From assembly GCA_003226295.1 (NCBI GenBank), contig CP029803.1, forward strand, positions 540,226 to 604,225: a DNA stretch of 64,000 nucleotides, in the 5' to 3' direction. The notes beneath the pieces are model-generated. The model was not told where the DNA came from and made no database searches. It saw only the letters and a program-made list of their open reading frames with translations. This DNA is from Candidatus Moanabacter tarae. GTDB taxonomy: Bacteria; Verrucomicrobiota; Verrucomicrobiia; Opitutales; UBA2987. Both the position numbers and the translations under genes were made by a program. Of the stretch, positions 53,721 through 63,628 are shown one piece after another; positions within the stretch are counted from its first letter, which is position 1, and each line of letters begins with the position of its first letter.

Positions 53721-55679
53721 ATGTCTAATAATCTTATTTTTGACTTAGGAGAGAAAGAGATATACACCCTGAGGACGACGACAAAGGGGCCGAACGGCAA
53801 ATTGCCGTTGGGCTCGGACTTTTTAAGGAATAAGCCGAGCGGTACTATATTTGGATGGACACAGAATGCAGGGATGGGGTGGGATCCAGCGAAGTTGGGT
53901 GGAAAGGAATTTGTTATCCTTAGTACTCAGGGAGGGATACGGCAGCCGGATGGGAGTCCCGTTGCGTTGGGGTATCATACGGGTCACTACGAAATAGGGC
54001 TATTAATGGAGGAGGCGGCGCGAGTGATTTCAGAAAGGGGAGGGATTCCCTTTGCAGGGTTTTGTAGTGATCCTTGCGATGGACGGACGAATGGAACTGA
54101 TGGCATGTTGGATAGTCTCCCGTATAGAAACGACGCTGCGGTTGTATTGAGGCGTCTCATTCGTTCGTTGCCAACACGACGAGGAGTGCTCGGAGTAGCG
54201 ACTTGCGACAAAGGATTGCCGGCGATGATGATGGCTTTGGCAAAGATGCGAGATCTTCCTTCAATTTTGATTCCAGGAGGAGTTACATTACTTAGCGAAG
54301 AGGGCGAAAATACGGCAAAGGTTCAGACAATCGGAGTACGTTTCGCTCATGGCGAAATTTCTTTGGATCACGCGGCATCGGTTGGCTGTAAAGCGTGTGG
54401 ATCTCCAGGAGGAGGATGTCAATTTCTTGGAACTGCGGCTTCCAGCCAGATCGTGGCGGAAGCGCTTGGAATTAGTCTCACACATTCTGCTCTTTCTCCT
54501 TCGGGAGCTCCAATTTGGAAAGATTTGGCGAGGCGATCAGCTCTTGCTTTGATTGAACTTGAGGAGCAGGGAGTTACTGGGAGCGACATTTTAAATGAGG
54601 TATCGATTCAGAATGCCATGGTGGTCCACGCTGCTTTTGGTGGGTCTACCAATCTGATTCTTCACTTGCCGGCGATCGCCTTCGAAGCAGGATTAAGCCG
54701 TCCAACCGTCTCTGACTGGCAGGAAGTGAATAAGAAAGTGCCAAGAATTGTCGATGCTCTACCAAACGGACCAGTAGGCTTTGCTACGGTACAGGTTTTC
54801 CTTGCTGGAGGTGTTCCTGAAGTGATGTTGCATCTGAGAGATCTCGATCTCCTCGATCTTTCTGCGCGAACGGTTACAGGTAAGTCACTTGGAGAAAATC
54901 TAGAATGGTGGGAAGGATCAGAGAGGCGTCGTATCTTAAAGGATAAACTTCTCCTGCTTGACGGGATCGACCCCACCGACGTTATAATGAACCCGGTTAA
55001 GGCTAAGAGTAAGGGGCTTACGAGCACTGTTACTTTCCCAACGGGTAATCTTGCTCCAGAAGGATCTGTGATTAAAAGCACGGCAATAGATCCGACGCTC
55101 ATTTCTGGAGAGGGAATTTTTCTGCATGAGGGCCCGGCCCGGGTTTTTAGTTCAGAGAATGACGCTATCGAAGCTATCAAACATGAAGGAAATGGTGGCA
55201 TAGAGAAAGGGGATATCATGGTTCTTTTGGGTATTGGGCCGCTAGGAAGCGGGATGCCTGAGACCTATCAGGTGACTTCGGCTTTACGCTACTCAAATGC
55301 TGGCAAGGGAGTTTCCCTTTTGACGGATGGGCGTTTTTCCGGTGTTTCGACGGGAGCATGCGTTGGACATATCAGCCCTGAGGCGTTGAGTGGAGGTCCA
55401 ATTGGTAAGGTGCGGGATGGGGACCGCATTCGAATTTTGGTCGATTGTGTTAAGTTAGAAGGTAGGATTGATTTGTTGGAAAAGGATGCAGATAAGCTCC
55501 TTAAGGAACGTTCTCTAAATCCGATTGTTCGCCAACATCCTGGGTTGCCCGACGACACACGCCTATGGGCGGCATTACAGAATGTGAGTGGGGGAAGCTG
55601 GCAGGGATGTGTCTATGATGTCGATCGGATCTTGGAGAGGTTGATTGGGAAGAATGCCGATAATATGTCAGACCGGTAG
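53721..55679 (+). CDS. yjhG: IlvD/Edd-family sugar-acid dehydratase, YjhG/YagF type
   Basis: A 652-residue iron-sulfur dehydratase. The N-terminal TIFGWTQNAGMGWDP is characteristic of the YjhG/YagF (D-xylonate dehydratase) branch, as is the total length. Cluster cysteines are in GFCSDPCDGRTNGTDGM, GVATCDKGLPAMM and VGCKACGSPGGGCQFLGTA. The C-terminal swivelling domain has VSLLTDGRFSGVSTGACVGHISPEA. It would turn a pentonate such as D-xylonate into 2-keto-3-deoxypentonate. No aldolase neighbour is seen. UDP-xylose synthase elsewhere in the window is not evidence for the same substrate. Confidence 0.9.
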   Translation: MSNNLIFDLGEKEIYTLRTTTKGPNGKLPLGSDFLRNKPSGTIFGWTQNAGMGWDPAKLGGKEFVILSTQGGIRQPDGSPVALGYHTGHYEIGLLMEEAARVISERGGIPFAGFCSDPCDGRTNGTDGMLDSLPYRNDAAVVLRRLIRSLPTRRGVLGVATCDKGLPAMMMALAKMRDLPSILIPGGVTLLSEEGENTAKVQTIGVRFAHGEISLDHAASVGCKACGSPGGGCQFLGTAASSQIVAEALGISLTHSALSPSGAPIWKDLARRSALALIELEEQGVTGSDILNEVSIQNAMVVHAAFGGSTNLILHLPAIAFEAGLSRPTVSDWQEVNKKVPRIVDALPNGPVGFATVQVFLAGGVPEVMLHLRDLDLLDLSARTVTGKSLGENLEWWEGSERRRILKDKLLLLDGIDPTDVIMNPVKAKSKGLTSTVTFPTGNLAPEGSVIKSTAIDPTLISGEGIFLHEGPARVFSSENDAIEAIKHEGNGGIEKGDIMVLLGIGPLGSGMPETYQVTSALRYSNAGKGVSLLTDGRFSGVSTGACVGHISPEALSGGPIGKVRDGDRIRILVDCVKLEGRIDLLEKDADKLLKERSLNPIVRQHPGLPDDTRLWAALQNVSGGSWQGCVYDVDRILERLIGKNADNMSDR

Positions 55680-55747
55680 GATGACTAGCTCTTTTCCGAT
55701 TGAGAATTTACTTTTCAGTGGTAAAGGATAATCAAATACGATGAGAA

Positions 55748-58492
55748 TTGATTTTGCCGGTATTTGAAGTCCGAATCGGGGAGATGTGTAGACCCGTTGT
55801 CATATCAATTCAGGGGTGGACCCCAGCTTATGTGTGTATTTTGTTGCCTTTAGTTCTGCTTGCAACCAATCAGGTTCTTGGAGAAATTGGAGGTCCGATT
55901 GAGCAGTCTAGTCTTGTACAGTATCGAGGAGAACGGAGGAGTTTTGTTGCTCATAGAGAGGCTCCGTTAGTTCCGGGGAATAAGTTGTTTGAAAGCGGGA
56001 TCCGTGGGCCGGTTGCTTGGCAGATAAGAGCAGCGGATGAGGCACTGAAATCGGGACTTTCGGCAATCGCAGGTAGACTCTACGGAATGGTGTTGGGATC
56101 CGATGAGTTAAGGGAGAAAGAACGGGAACAGATCGCTCTGAGCTTTAGTTCTGCTCTGATCAGTGAGGGCGAATTTAAAAAGGCCGTTGCCATTGTTGAT
56201 GAATACGCGGATTCATCAGATCCAGGTTTCATGATGCGGCGAGCTCTACTCTCCTATCAGACTGGGGACTTTGACGCGACGAATGAGATTCTGAATGGGG
56301 TGGAAGCTAGTCAGTTGAGATCGAGTGACCGTGCTTGGTTTTATCTCCTTACCGGTTTAGTAGAAGAATGGAGACAGGATCCAATTCGTGCTGAAAGGCA
56401 GTACCGAATGGCGAAAGATGAGAGTAATTCGGAATCACAGAAAGTTCACTTTGATGCCATCATTTACCGCAGCCGTCTTCTCCTTCTTAGGCCGGGTCAA
56501 TTACATCCCAACCTGGTGACCGACCTACGCGAGAAACTAAGGTCTTCAAAGGGAAGTTTTCAAGGTTTCCAGAATGCCAAGATTTTGGCTGTTGTCTTGC
56601 ATGAGTTAGGAGAAACAGAGGAAGCCATTAGGGTTATTGAAGAGCAGCTTCTAATCGAAGCAGTGAAAGAGAGCGAGCTAGAGGATGAGCTTCTATTGCT
56701 ATTGGGGCTAATCGCGGGCGAAGAAACAGCTAGAGGGAAGGAGGCATTTTCTCGACTTCTGGGCAAGGATGGTGATCGAAAATTACAAAAAATAGCACTC
56801 AGAATTCTTGGCCAAGTTGCACTTTCGATCGGACAACAAAGGCAAATTGAAAAACTCTTGAGTGAGTTAATAGAGAGACCTACTGCACATTCATTGCTTG
56901 ACGAATTATACTATTTCAGGGCCTTTCTCAGACTTCAGGAAGGTCATTTAATCACATCCGAGGCTGACGCTAAGCGGATACTAGCTGAATATCCGGGATC
57001 CCCTTTTGCTAATCGAGCGATCTACCTATTAGCTTATTTGGCTTGGTTGAGAGATCCTCCTCAATATCGGAATGCTGCCTATTTTCTCAATCAATTGCGT
57101 GGGCGTTCACAGGATACGAAGGAGAGGTCAGAACTCTCTGTCTTAGTAGCGGATTGTTATTTCTTAAATGGCGACTACGAACGGGCTGTTGAGGTTTATG
57201 AGACAACGCTGGGGCAGGCCCGAGACGACGAAGCTCGAGGAGCCCTTTTTTTTCAGAGAGTGATATCGGAGATTGAGGCGGGACGCCTTGAAGAAGCTGC
57301 TTCATATTTGGATTCTACTGGAATCAGGGATGGGATAAGTCCCGTCGAGCGATGGAGAGCGGAGTGGAATCTAATCAGCAAAATGAAAGCAACTGGAGGA
57401 GTCGGGGTTGCCTTCGAGCGGATTCAGCAACTACTCGGAAGGAAGGTAAACATCGAGATTCCGTCGGAGTTACAGGTTAGACTAATGTGGTTGGAGGCGC
57501 AATTATCATTAGAGGCAAACCAACCTGAGAAGACCCCTACGATGGTAGCACAGATTCTAACAGCCTTGGCTCGAGTTCCTGATGCCGAAATCGGGAAGGA
57601 ACAGCGTGAGCAGATTATCAGCCATTCGCTTCTGCTCCATGGACGCGCGTTTTTCGCCCTTGAAAGTGAGGAGGAGGGTCTGAGGATTTTCGACGAACTT
57701 CGGAGTATTTACCCGAAAAGCCGACCGAGTATTCTTTCCTACGCCTTTGAGGCAAGATATTACGCGGCCATGAAGCATTTGGCAAAAGCACAACAGAGAT
57801 TCATCATATTAGCAGATGAATTTTCCGAGAGCGAGTATGCAGGGATTGCTCTCTGGGAAGCAGCCGAGATCGCTAATCAGAGAGAACAGAAGGAAGAATC
57901 AGGGAGAATTCTTAGGGACCTTGTAGAACGCTATCCTGACCATGATTTGGTTTACTATGCACGATTGCGGCAGGGTGACCTTTCACGGGAATTAGATGAT
58001 TTTGCCACCGCTCAGAGTGTTTACGAGAATTTGATTAATCAATTCCCCGATCATCCTGAACGCTACCGAGCGGAAATTAGCCTGGCAGATTCTCATCTGG
58101 CTCAGGCGGGGATGAATCCAGTTCGATTGGACAATGCGGTAGCTATCCTGGAGCGTCTATTTGATCTGCCTGACATGCCGATGGATTTGAGATTGGAAGC
58201 AGGTTTCAAGTGGGGGTTTGCTCTGACTAAAATGGATCAGCGGCCACGAGCCCAGGAAATATTCTGGTTAGTTCTCAATCGCTCATTGAATGATCATCCT
58301 GGAGAGGATGACACTAGAGCTCGGGGCAGATATTGGCAGGCGCGATTGATCCTTGAGTTGGGTGAACTTCTCGAGGAGGAATTCCGTTTTGAGGAGGCGC
58401 AGCAGATATATTCCTACGTGAATATTTATGATTTACCAGGAAAGGCTGTAGTGAGAGCGAGAATAAATAAATTTACAGAGTCGAATAGGTAG
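55748..58492 (+). CDS. Large TPR-repeat protein, probably periplasmic
   Basis: A protein of up to 914 residues made of tetratricopeptide-type helix pairs. The N-terminus has a hydrophobic segment (AYVCILLPLVLLATNQVLG) that looks like a signal peptide. Repeats are clear in the C-terminal third, such as DFATAQSVYENLINQFPDHPERYRAEISLADSHLAQ, with the Tol-Pal-like pattern of outer-envelope TPR proteins. The start is uncertain: TTG at 55748 or ATG at 55784. It precedes exbB, exbD and a TonB-like gene on the same strand by 100 bases and is probably part of that envelope energy system. Confidence 0.8.
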   Translation: MILPVFEVRIGEMCRPVVISIQGWTPAYVCILLPLVLLATNQVLGEIGGPIEQSSLVQYRGERRSFVAHREAPLVPGNKLFESGIRGPVAWQIRAADEALKSGLSAIAGRLYGMVLGSDELREKEREQIALSFSSALISEGEFKKAVAIVDEYADSSDPGFMMRRALLSYQTGDFDATNEILNGVEASQLRSSDRAWFYLLTGLVEEWRQDPIRAERQYRMAKDESNSESQKVHFDAIIYRSRLLLLRPGQLHPNLVTDLREKLRSSKGSFQGFQNAKILAVVLHELGETEEAIRVIEEQLLIEAVKESELEDELLLLLGLIAGEETARGKEAFSRLLGKDGDRKLQKIALRILGQVALSIGQQRQIEKLLSELIERPTAHSLLDELYYFRAFLRLQEGHLITSEADAKRILAEYPGSPFANRAIYLLAYLAWLRDPPQYRNAAYFLNQLRGRSQDTKERSELSVLVADCYFLNGDYERAVEVYETTLGQARDDEARGALFFQRVISEIEAGRLEEAASYLDSTGIRDGISPVERWRAEWNLISKMKATGGVGVAFERIQQLLGRKVNIEIPSELQVRLMWLEAQLSLEANQPEKTPTMVAQILTALARVPDAEIGKEQREQIISHSLLLHGRAFFALESEEEGLRIFDELRSIYPKSRPSILSYAFEARYYAAMKHLAKAQQRFIILADEFSESEYAGIALWEAAEIANQREQKEESGRILRDLVERYPDHDLVYYARLRQGDLSRELDDFATAQSVYENLINQFPDHPERYRAEISLADSHLAQAGMNPVRLDNAVAILERLFDLPDMPMDLRLEAGFKWGFALTKMDQRPRAQEIFWLVLNRSLNDHPGEDDTRARGRYWQARLILELGELLEEEFRFEEAQQIYSYVNIYDLPGKAVVRARINKFTESNR

Positions 58493-58592
58493 TTGCGATA
58501 CAATAAGTGGAAAAAGTAAGTAAAGTTTGATCTACTAATAACGAATTGCGCTTGAGTCAGAATTAGAAAACGGGGAGGATTAAGAAAGGTTC

Positions 58593-59231
58593 GTGAAATA
58601 TCTCGACCTATCACTGATTGAAGAAGGAGGGTTACTGATGTGGCCGATCCTCTTGCTTAGCCTGATTGGGTTCGTGCTTTTTGTTGAGCGAACACTCCAT
58701 CTGCATCGAGGTCAGATACGAACCAGTGAGTTTATTGATGGGATAAAGAACCTTCTTAGGAAGAGGCGGTTATTGGAGGCATTGACATTATGTGAGGAAA
58801 CTTCTGCTCCGGTGTCGAATGTAATTAAAGCTGCACTCTTGCATTACGATGAGGAGGAAGGGAAGATGCTTTCGGCAGTACAAGCTGCTGCAATTGTTCA
58901 GATACCCCTTATGGAGAGGAGAATTGGTTCTATTGCTGCAATTGCCCGTGTCTGCCCATTGATAGGTTTACTCGGGACTGTTTTAGGAATGTTTGAGTCT
59001 TTTTCTGATTATCTCGGTGGGGGGACAGTTTATGCTGACGTAGCGGTGTTGGCAAACGGGTTCAGCGAAGCCTTGATAACAACTGCGGCAGCTTTGGCAA
59101 TAGCGATTGTGGCTCATCTGGCTCATCATTTTTTATCGGGACGAGTGCGAGCTTTGGTACATGATATGGAATGGGCCGGGAATGATATAATGCAATTTCT
59201 CCTTCACGATCTCCCTGAGGAGGAGACATGA
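58593..59231 (+). CDS. exbB: MotA/TolQ/ExbB proton channel family protein
   Basis: A 212-residue inner-membrane protein with three helices: MWPILLLSLIGFVLFVERTLHL near the N-terminus, then IGSIAAIARVCPLIGLLGTVLGMFESF (the family signature) and FSEALITTAAALAIAIVAHLAHHF. It forms the proton channel with ExbD. GTG start after AAAGG. It overlaps exbD by 4 bases. Assignment to ExbB rather than TolQ rests on the TonB-like third gene and on the absence of tolA, tolB and pal nearby. Confidence 0.9.
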   Translation: MKYLDLSLIEEGGLLMWPILLLSLIGFVLFVERTLHLHRGQIRTSEFIDGIKNLLRKRRLLEALTLCEETSAPVSNVIKAALLHYDEEEGKMLSAVQAAAIVQIPLMERRIGSIAAIARVCPLIGLLGTVLGMFESFSDYLGGGTVYADVAVLANGFSEALITTAAALAIAIVAHLAHHFLSGRVRALVHDMEWAGNDIMQFLLHDLPEEET

Positions 59232-59683
59232 TTACGAGTCCGTTAGATCTTCGAAGGCATCTGTCCGAGATCGATCAGCGGTTTGATTTTGTCCCGTTCG
59301 TCGATCTTATCCTACTTGGACTCTTTTCGGTTATTCTAGGATCACGATTTATTTTTGCGCCGGGGCTCGATGTGGAGTTGCCGAAAGTTGACTCGGAAGT
59401 GTTATCGATTTTGCCGACAGCGGCTGTTCTGACAATTCGTGAAAATGAGATGATTTTATTTGAAGGAGATCGGGTAAGAATCGGTGGGCTTGAGCAAAAG
59501 TTAGGGGAATACATGACGGAAAAAAAAATCGATAAAACGATCCTGCTTGTTAAGGCGGATCAAGGTGTGAAGGTTCGGATCCTTCTCGAGATTATGGATC
59601 TTGCTCGTCGTTCCGGGTTTTCCCGAGTTCAGATTGCAGCGGAGGAAAAAGTATCCACAGCCGATTTTCTGTCGACGAATTAA
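59228..59683 (+). CDS. exbD: ExbD/TolR family biopolymer transport protein
   Basis: A 151-residue protein with one N-terminal helix. FDFVPFVDLILLGLFSVILGSRF holds the essential membrane Asp in FVDLI. Then comes a periplasmic domain with TIRENEMILFEGDRVRIGGLE and KTILLVKADQGVKVRILLEIMDLARRSGFSRVQIA, the ExbD ending. The start ATG overlaps the exbB stop (ATGA). It is slightly longer than E. coli ExbD (141). Confidence 0.9.
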   Translation: MITSPLDLRRHLSEIDQRFDFVPFVDLILLGLFSVILGSRFIFAPGLDVELPKVDSEVLSILPTAAVLTIRENEMILFEGDRVRIGGLEQKLGEYMTEKKIDKTILLVKADQGVKVRILLEIMDLARRSGFSRVQIAAEEKVSTADFLSTN

Positions 59684-59685
59684 CC

Positions 59686-60447
59686 TTGAGTAATAAGATC
59701 TCTATGAAGCGCAATTTTCGACAGAATCTTAGAAAGGCTCGATTTGCTTTGATGGCAATTTCAGTTGGACTCATGGTTCATTTGGCTGTGTTTGTCCCTT
59801 TAAGTTTTGAATCAAGATCGGTTGATAGGGAAAAGATTCGTGAGGCATTTGTTCAGTATCCTGACCGTCGGGAAGGGGAGCATTCGGTGCTCTTGAAAGA
59901 GCAAGCGAGCCTTTTTGATTCAGCACCCTTGTTCCTGCCCACCCCTCATAATCATTCCTTCTCCCTGAAAGAGATTCGGATGCAGGAAGAGGAAACTACA
60001 CTCTTTGATTCTTTTCCTGCGAAAATCACTCTTTCTAGGCTGAATTGGGAGGCATTCAGTTGGTTCGAAAAGCCTGGGGTTAGCGATTATCGAGGGGTTT
60101 TGCGAAGTGAGTTTTGGAACATATTTCATTATCTAGGTTCTTCTCCCAGATCGAAAGATGTTGAGACTAAACGTGGAAGTTGGATCGAGATTGTCCCGTA
60201 CGGAAGGTCGACGCCAACTCTAGTTGAACCTTTACCGATCCAAATTAGACAGGCGGGAGAAGGGGTTCTCTGGAGTCCTGTTGCTCTGCGAATTCTTGTC
60301 GACAGAATTGGGCCGATTGGCGCACCATTGCTTGTCAATTCTTCGGGGAGCTATAGGGTTGATGAGGCTATTGAGCGTTACCTCTTGGAGGCGGCTCGGG
60401 ATTGGGGGTTGAGACCAGGGTATTATAAGGTGCTGTTTGGTCCGTGA
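59686..60447 (+). CDS. Divergent TonB-like energy transducer candidate
   Basis: A protein of up to 253 residues directly behind exbD (2-base gap). It has one N-terminal membrane helix with the His expected in TonB (LMAISVGLMVHLAVFVPLSF), a long periplasmic part, and a C-terminal domain that resembles TonB-C in style: RILVDRIGPIGAPLLVNSSG then AIERYLLEAARDWGLRPG. There is no Pro-rich spacer (EP/KP repeats), so it is atypical; the spacer is instead mixed and rich in Phe and Ser. TTG at 59686 or ATG at 59704 may start it. Role inferred from position and helix; it could drive both receptors here. Confidence 0.65.
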   Translation: MSNKISMKRNFRQNLRKARFALMAISVGLMVHLAVFVPLSFESRSVDREKIREAFVQYPDRREGEHSVLLKEQASLFDSAPLFLPTPHNHSFSLKEIRMQEEETTLFDSFPAKITLSRLNWEAFSWFEKPGVSDYRGVLRSEFWNIFHYLGSSPRSKDVETKRGSWIEIVPYGRSTPTLVEPLPIQIRQAGEGVLWSPVALRILVDRIGPIGAPLLVNSSGSYRVDEAIERYLLEAARDWGLRPGYYKVLFGP

Positions 60448-60588
60448 AGAGTTTTACATTGGGATTGATGGAATGATCTTATTTTGCCGCTAAATCTTCT
60501 CTCATCTTTTGCGGGGAGTAAGGATTTTAAATCAGAGCCAACAGTGGATGGATGGTAAATAGGGAACCAGATTAGGGATAAATAAGTA

Positions 60589-60617
60589 TTGACGGATAAT
60601 TCCGTTACAATCAGATT
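60589..60617 (+). promoter_or_regulatory. Candidate promoter of the tRNA-Thr/tuf transcript
   Basis: TTGACG (60589-60594) followed after 17 bases by CAGATT (60612-60617), a weak -10 match. A TACAAT at 60606-60611 is too close for this -35. Only a suggestion. Confidence 0.25.
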
Positions 60618-60674
60618 CCTGGGTTTCGATTTGTCCTTCCTGGTTACTCCGTCGGCAAGAATCCATTTCAACGG

Positions 60675-60750
<76 letters not shown>

Positions 60751-60853
60751 GGGTCTATTCCTTGACAGTTTTTCTATTTCTACATTTTTAGGATTATTTC
60801 ATACGTAGTGCTTCGGGGGAGGATCCGAATCAACCATCAACAGAGCAAGATTA

Positions 60854-62044
60854 ATGGCTAAAGAAACATTCCAGAGGACAAAACCACACGTCAACGTTGG
60901 TACCATCGGTCATGTTGATCATGGGAAGACAACACTCACATCGGCATTATTAAAGGTCCAGAGTGAAAAAGGGTTGGCGGAATTGAGATCATATGCGGAA
61001 ATTGCGAAAGGGGGAACGGTCCGAGACGACTCGAAGATTGTTACGATTGCGGTAGCGCATGTGGAATATGAAACGGATAACCGACACTATGCCCATGTAG
61101 ATTGTCCGGGGCACGCAGATTTTGTAAAAAACATGATCACTGGTGCAGCCCAGATGGACGGAGCAATACTGGTAGTGAGTGCGGCAGATGGTCCAATGCC
61201 TCAAACTCGTGAGCATATACTTCTAGCTCGTCAGGTAGGTGTTCCCAGTATGGTTGTTTTCCTGAACAAAACCGATTTGGTGGACGATGAAGAGTTGCTC
61301 GAACTTGTCGAAATGGAGGTTCGGGAATTGCTTTCGAAATACGAGTTTGACGGAGACAATATTAAGATAGTTCAAGGGTCTTCGTTGGCCGCTATGGAAG
61401 GAAAGCCGGACGGAGTTCAATCGGTGGAGGAGCTGTTGGACGTAATCGACAAAGAGATTCCAGAGCCGGAGCGGGATGTGGATAAAGCCTTTCTGATGTC
61501 GGTTGAGGACGTATTCTCCATTACCGGGCGTGGAACCGTGGCAACAGGTCGTGTGGAACGAGGTATTGTGAAGGTCGGAGAGACGATTGAGATTGTGGGG
61601 TTGGCTGAGACTCAGAACACAACTTGTACGGGAGTCGAAATGTTTCGAAAGATCCTTGATGAGGGGCGTGCAGGAGACAATATCGGAGTCCTGATGCGTG
61701 GCGTTGAGAAGGATCAGGTAGAGCGGGGACATGTTTTGGCCCATCCTGGGACTATTACTCCACACGTTAAAGCGAAGGCTGAAGTGTACGTGTTGAACAA
61801 AGATGAAGGTGGACGCCACACACCATTTTTCGACGGCTATCGACCTCAGTTCTATTTTAGAACTACAGATGTTACTGGAGTCTGTGAACTCCCAGAAGGC
61901 GTAGAGATGGTAATGCCAGGTGATAATCTCGGCGTTACGATCTCGCTAGGAAAGCCGATCGCGATGGAACCAGGGCAACGCTTCGCCATTCGTGAGGGTG
62001 GCCGCACAATTGGAGCGGGGCGAGTTACTGATATCATAGAGTAG
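60854..62044 (+). CDS. tuf: Elongation factor Tu
   Basis: A 396-residue GTPase that delivers aminoacyl-tRNA to the ribosome. G1 is [10 protein letters not shown], switch [14 protein letters not shown], and NKTDLVD the guanine site, followed by the two beta-barrel domains ([36 protein letters not shown]). Switch I is slightly divergent: [32 protein letters not shown], where most EF-Tu have ERARGITI before NTAHVEYET. Flanked by tRNA-Thr and tRNA-Trp. Confidence 0.97.
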   Translation: MAKETFQRTKPHVNVGTIGHVDHGKTTLTSALLKVQSEKGLAELRSYAEIAKGGTVRDDSKIVTIAVAHVEYETDNRHYAHVDCPGHADFVKNMITGAAQMDGAILVVSAADGPMPQTREHILLARQVGVPSMVVFLNKTDLVDDEELLELVEMEVRELLSKYEFDGDNIKIVQGSSLAAMEGKPDGVQSVEELLDVIDKEIPEPERDVDKAFLMSVEDVFSITGRGTVATGRVERGIVKVGETIEIVGLAETQNTTCTGVEMFRKILDEGRAGDNIGVLMRGVEKDQVERGHVLAHPGTITPHVKAKAEVYVLNKDEGGRHTPFFDGYRPQFYFRTTDVTGVCELPEGVEMVMPGDNLGVTISLGKPIAMEPGQRFAIREGGRTIGAGRVTDIIE

Positions 62045-62143
62045 CTTTCGGAGGACTTTTATCGAACCAGAGGCTTGCGAAGAGGCCGTATCAGATATAT
62101 TTTAAAAATTGGAAAGCTGAGTAAACAAAAGAAAACTCGACCA

Positions 62144-62219
62144 AGGGCAGTAGCTCAATTGGAAGAGCGGCGGTCTCCAAAACCGCAGGTTGGGGGTTCG
62201 AGCCCCTCCTGCCCTGCCA
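62144..62219 (+). tRNA. tRNA-Trp (CCA)
   Basis: Acceptor AGGGCAG pairs with CTGCCCT; anticodon stem GCGGT/ACCGC encloses CTCCAAA with anticodon CCA; T-loop TTCGAGC; discriminator G and encoded CCA. It sits between tuf and secE as in many bacteria. Confidence 0.97.
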
Positions 62220-62244
62220 CTGCCAAACAGGCTGGAACCCACTG

Positions 62245-62484
62245 ATGAGGAATCCATTTACCAGAGTTCGTGTATTTTTCCAGGAAATGCTCCAGGAGCT
62301 AAAGAAGGCATCCTGGCCGACTCGCTTGGAATTGCGCGATTCAACTGTTGTAGTAATAATCGCAATGATCCTTTTGGGTGGATTTATCACCCTTTCGGAT
62401 TGGTCGGTCTACAATGTAGTAACGCTACTGACCGAACTCGTACGAGCTGAGGCGGTAGAGGTAGTATCAGGAGACGGTTTATAA
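62245..62484 (+). CDS. secE: Preprotein translocase subunit SecE
   Basis: A 79-residue single-spanning membrane protein. The amphipathic helix and signature FFQEMLQELKKASWPTRLEL precede one membrane helix (TVVVIIAMILLGGFITL). It clamps SecY in the translocon with SecG. It begins 25 bases after tRNA-Trp, ahead of nusG. Confidence 0.95.
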   Translation: MRNPFTRVRVFFQEMLQELKKASWPTRLELRDSTVVVIIAMILLGGFITLSDWSVYNVVTLLTELVRAEAVEVVSGDGL

Positions 62485-62547
62485 GAGGGTGGAAAAAAAC
62501 ACGGGAATGGTTACTCAGAAAATCTGAGAGGCAGAAAGATTTAGAGG

Positions 62548-63126
62548 ATGTCGATGGAAACGGGAGATTTAAGCCGGCAGTGGTTTGCGGTTCAGACGCT
62601 TTCGAACAAGGAGGCAGCAGTGAAACGTTACCTTGATCGATATCTAGAAAGCGAGGAGATGGATCAGTTCATTGACAATGTGCTGGTGCCGACTGAGACA
62701 GTGACTGAGGTTAAGAACGGCCGTAAATATCAAAAGGTACGTAAATTTTACCCAGGGTACATATTTGTACATATGCAGCTTTATGCTGAGGATGGAGAAA
62801 TATTGCAGAAGCCGTGGTATTTTGTACGGGACGTGGATGGGGTAATAGGTTTTTTGGGTGGAAATAGTCCCACCCCCTTGAAGGAGAAAGAGATTGCAAG
62901 CATCTTAGCCCAGGTCGCTGAGACGGAGGGCAAGGAAATCCCCAAGGTGGAGTTTAGTGAGGGTGAGGAAGTAAAGATTACAGATGGGCCCTTTTTTAAT
63001 TTGACTGGTCGTATTGATGAGATCGATCCGGAGCGGGGAAAACTCAAAGTCTCAGTATCAATATTTGGCCGGTTTACACCAGTTGAGTTAGAGTTTTGGC
63101 AGGTTGAGAGGATGGAAGATAGCTGA
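62548..63126 (+). CDS. nusG: Transcription termination/antitermination protein NusG
   Basis: A 192-residue factor that binds RNA polymerase and links it to Rho or the ribosome. The NGN domain has [19 protein letters not shown] and [14 protein letters not shown]; a KOW domain follows with [22 protein letters not shown]. Typical length. Its stop overlaps the rplK start (TGATG). Confidence 0.97.
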   Translation: MSMETGDLSRQWFAVQTLSNKEAAVKRYLDRYLESEEMDQFIDNVLVPTETVTEVKNGRKYQKVRKFYPGYIFVHMQLYAEDGEILQKPWYFVRDVDGVIGFLGGNSPTPLKEKEIASILAQVAETEGKEIPKVEFSEGEEVKITDGPFFNLTGRIDEIDPERGKLKVSVSIFGRFTPVELEFWQVERMEDS

Positions 63127-63554
63127 TGTCGAAGAAAGAAGTATCACAAATACGGTTGCAACTTCCGGCAGGAGCTGCCAATCCAGCGCCACCGGTGGGT
63201 CCCGCTTTGGGCGCGCACGGGGTCAACATAATGGGATTCTGTAAGGAGTTTAACGCCAGGACCAAGGATCAGACAGGAACTATTCTTCCGGTAGTGATTT
63301 CGGTCTATCAGGATCGCTCGTTCACCTTTATTCTAAAGTCTCCCCCAGCTGCTGTTCTCTTGAAGAAGGCAGCTGCAATAGCCAAGGGTTCAGGGGTGTG
63401 TCATAGAGAAAAAGTAGGTAGTGTGACTCGAGCACAATGTCTAGAGATTGCTGCTATCAAGAAAGATGACCTAAACTCGAATGATGAAGAAGCAGCTATC
63501 CGAGTGATTGCTGGGACCGCACGTAGCATGGGAATCGATGTGGTCGATCTTTAG
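63126..63554 (+). CDS. rplK: 50S ribosomal protein L11
   Basis: A 142-residue protein of the GTPase-associated centre. The opening [21 protein letters not shown] with [15 protein letters not shown], and [19 protein letters not shown] later, are diagnostic. It is translationally coupled to nusG. Confidence 0.98.
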   Translation: MSKKEVSQIRLQLPAGAANPAPPVGPALGAHGVNIMGFCKEFNARTKDQTGTILPVVISVYQDRSFTFILKSPPAAVLLKKAAAIAKGSGVCHREKVGSVTRAQCLEIAAIKKDDLNSNDEEAAIRVIAGTARSMGIDVVDL

Positions 63555-63628
63555 ACTTAGAATTTCTTTTGAAGGCTTTAACGGTACAGGAAAACCAGAG
63601 CATTGATAACTGAGGAAAGGAAATAAAC

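Noticed and set aside
54662-55219. Open frame of 185 codons antisense to the YjhG-type dehydratase
   Set aside because: Low-complexity Ser/Arg-rich shadow of a conserved gene.
61223-61819. Open frame of 198 codons antisense to tuf
   Set aside because: Long antisense frames are common opposite tuf because of its codon pattern; no independent support.
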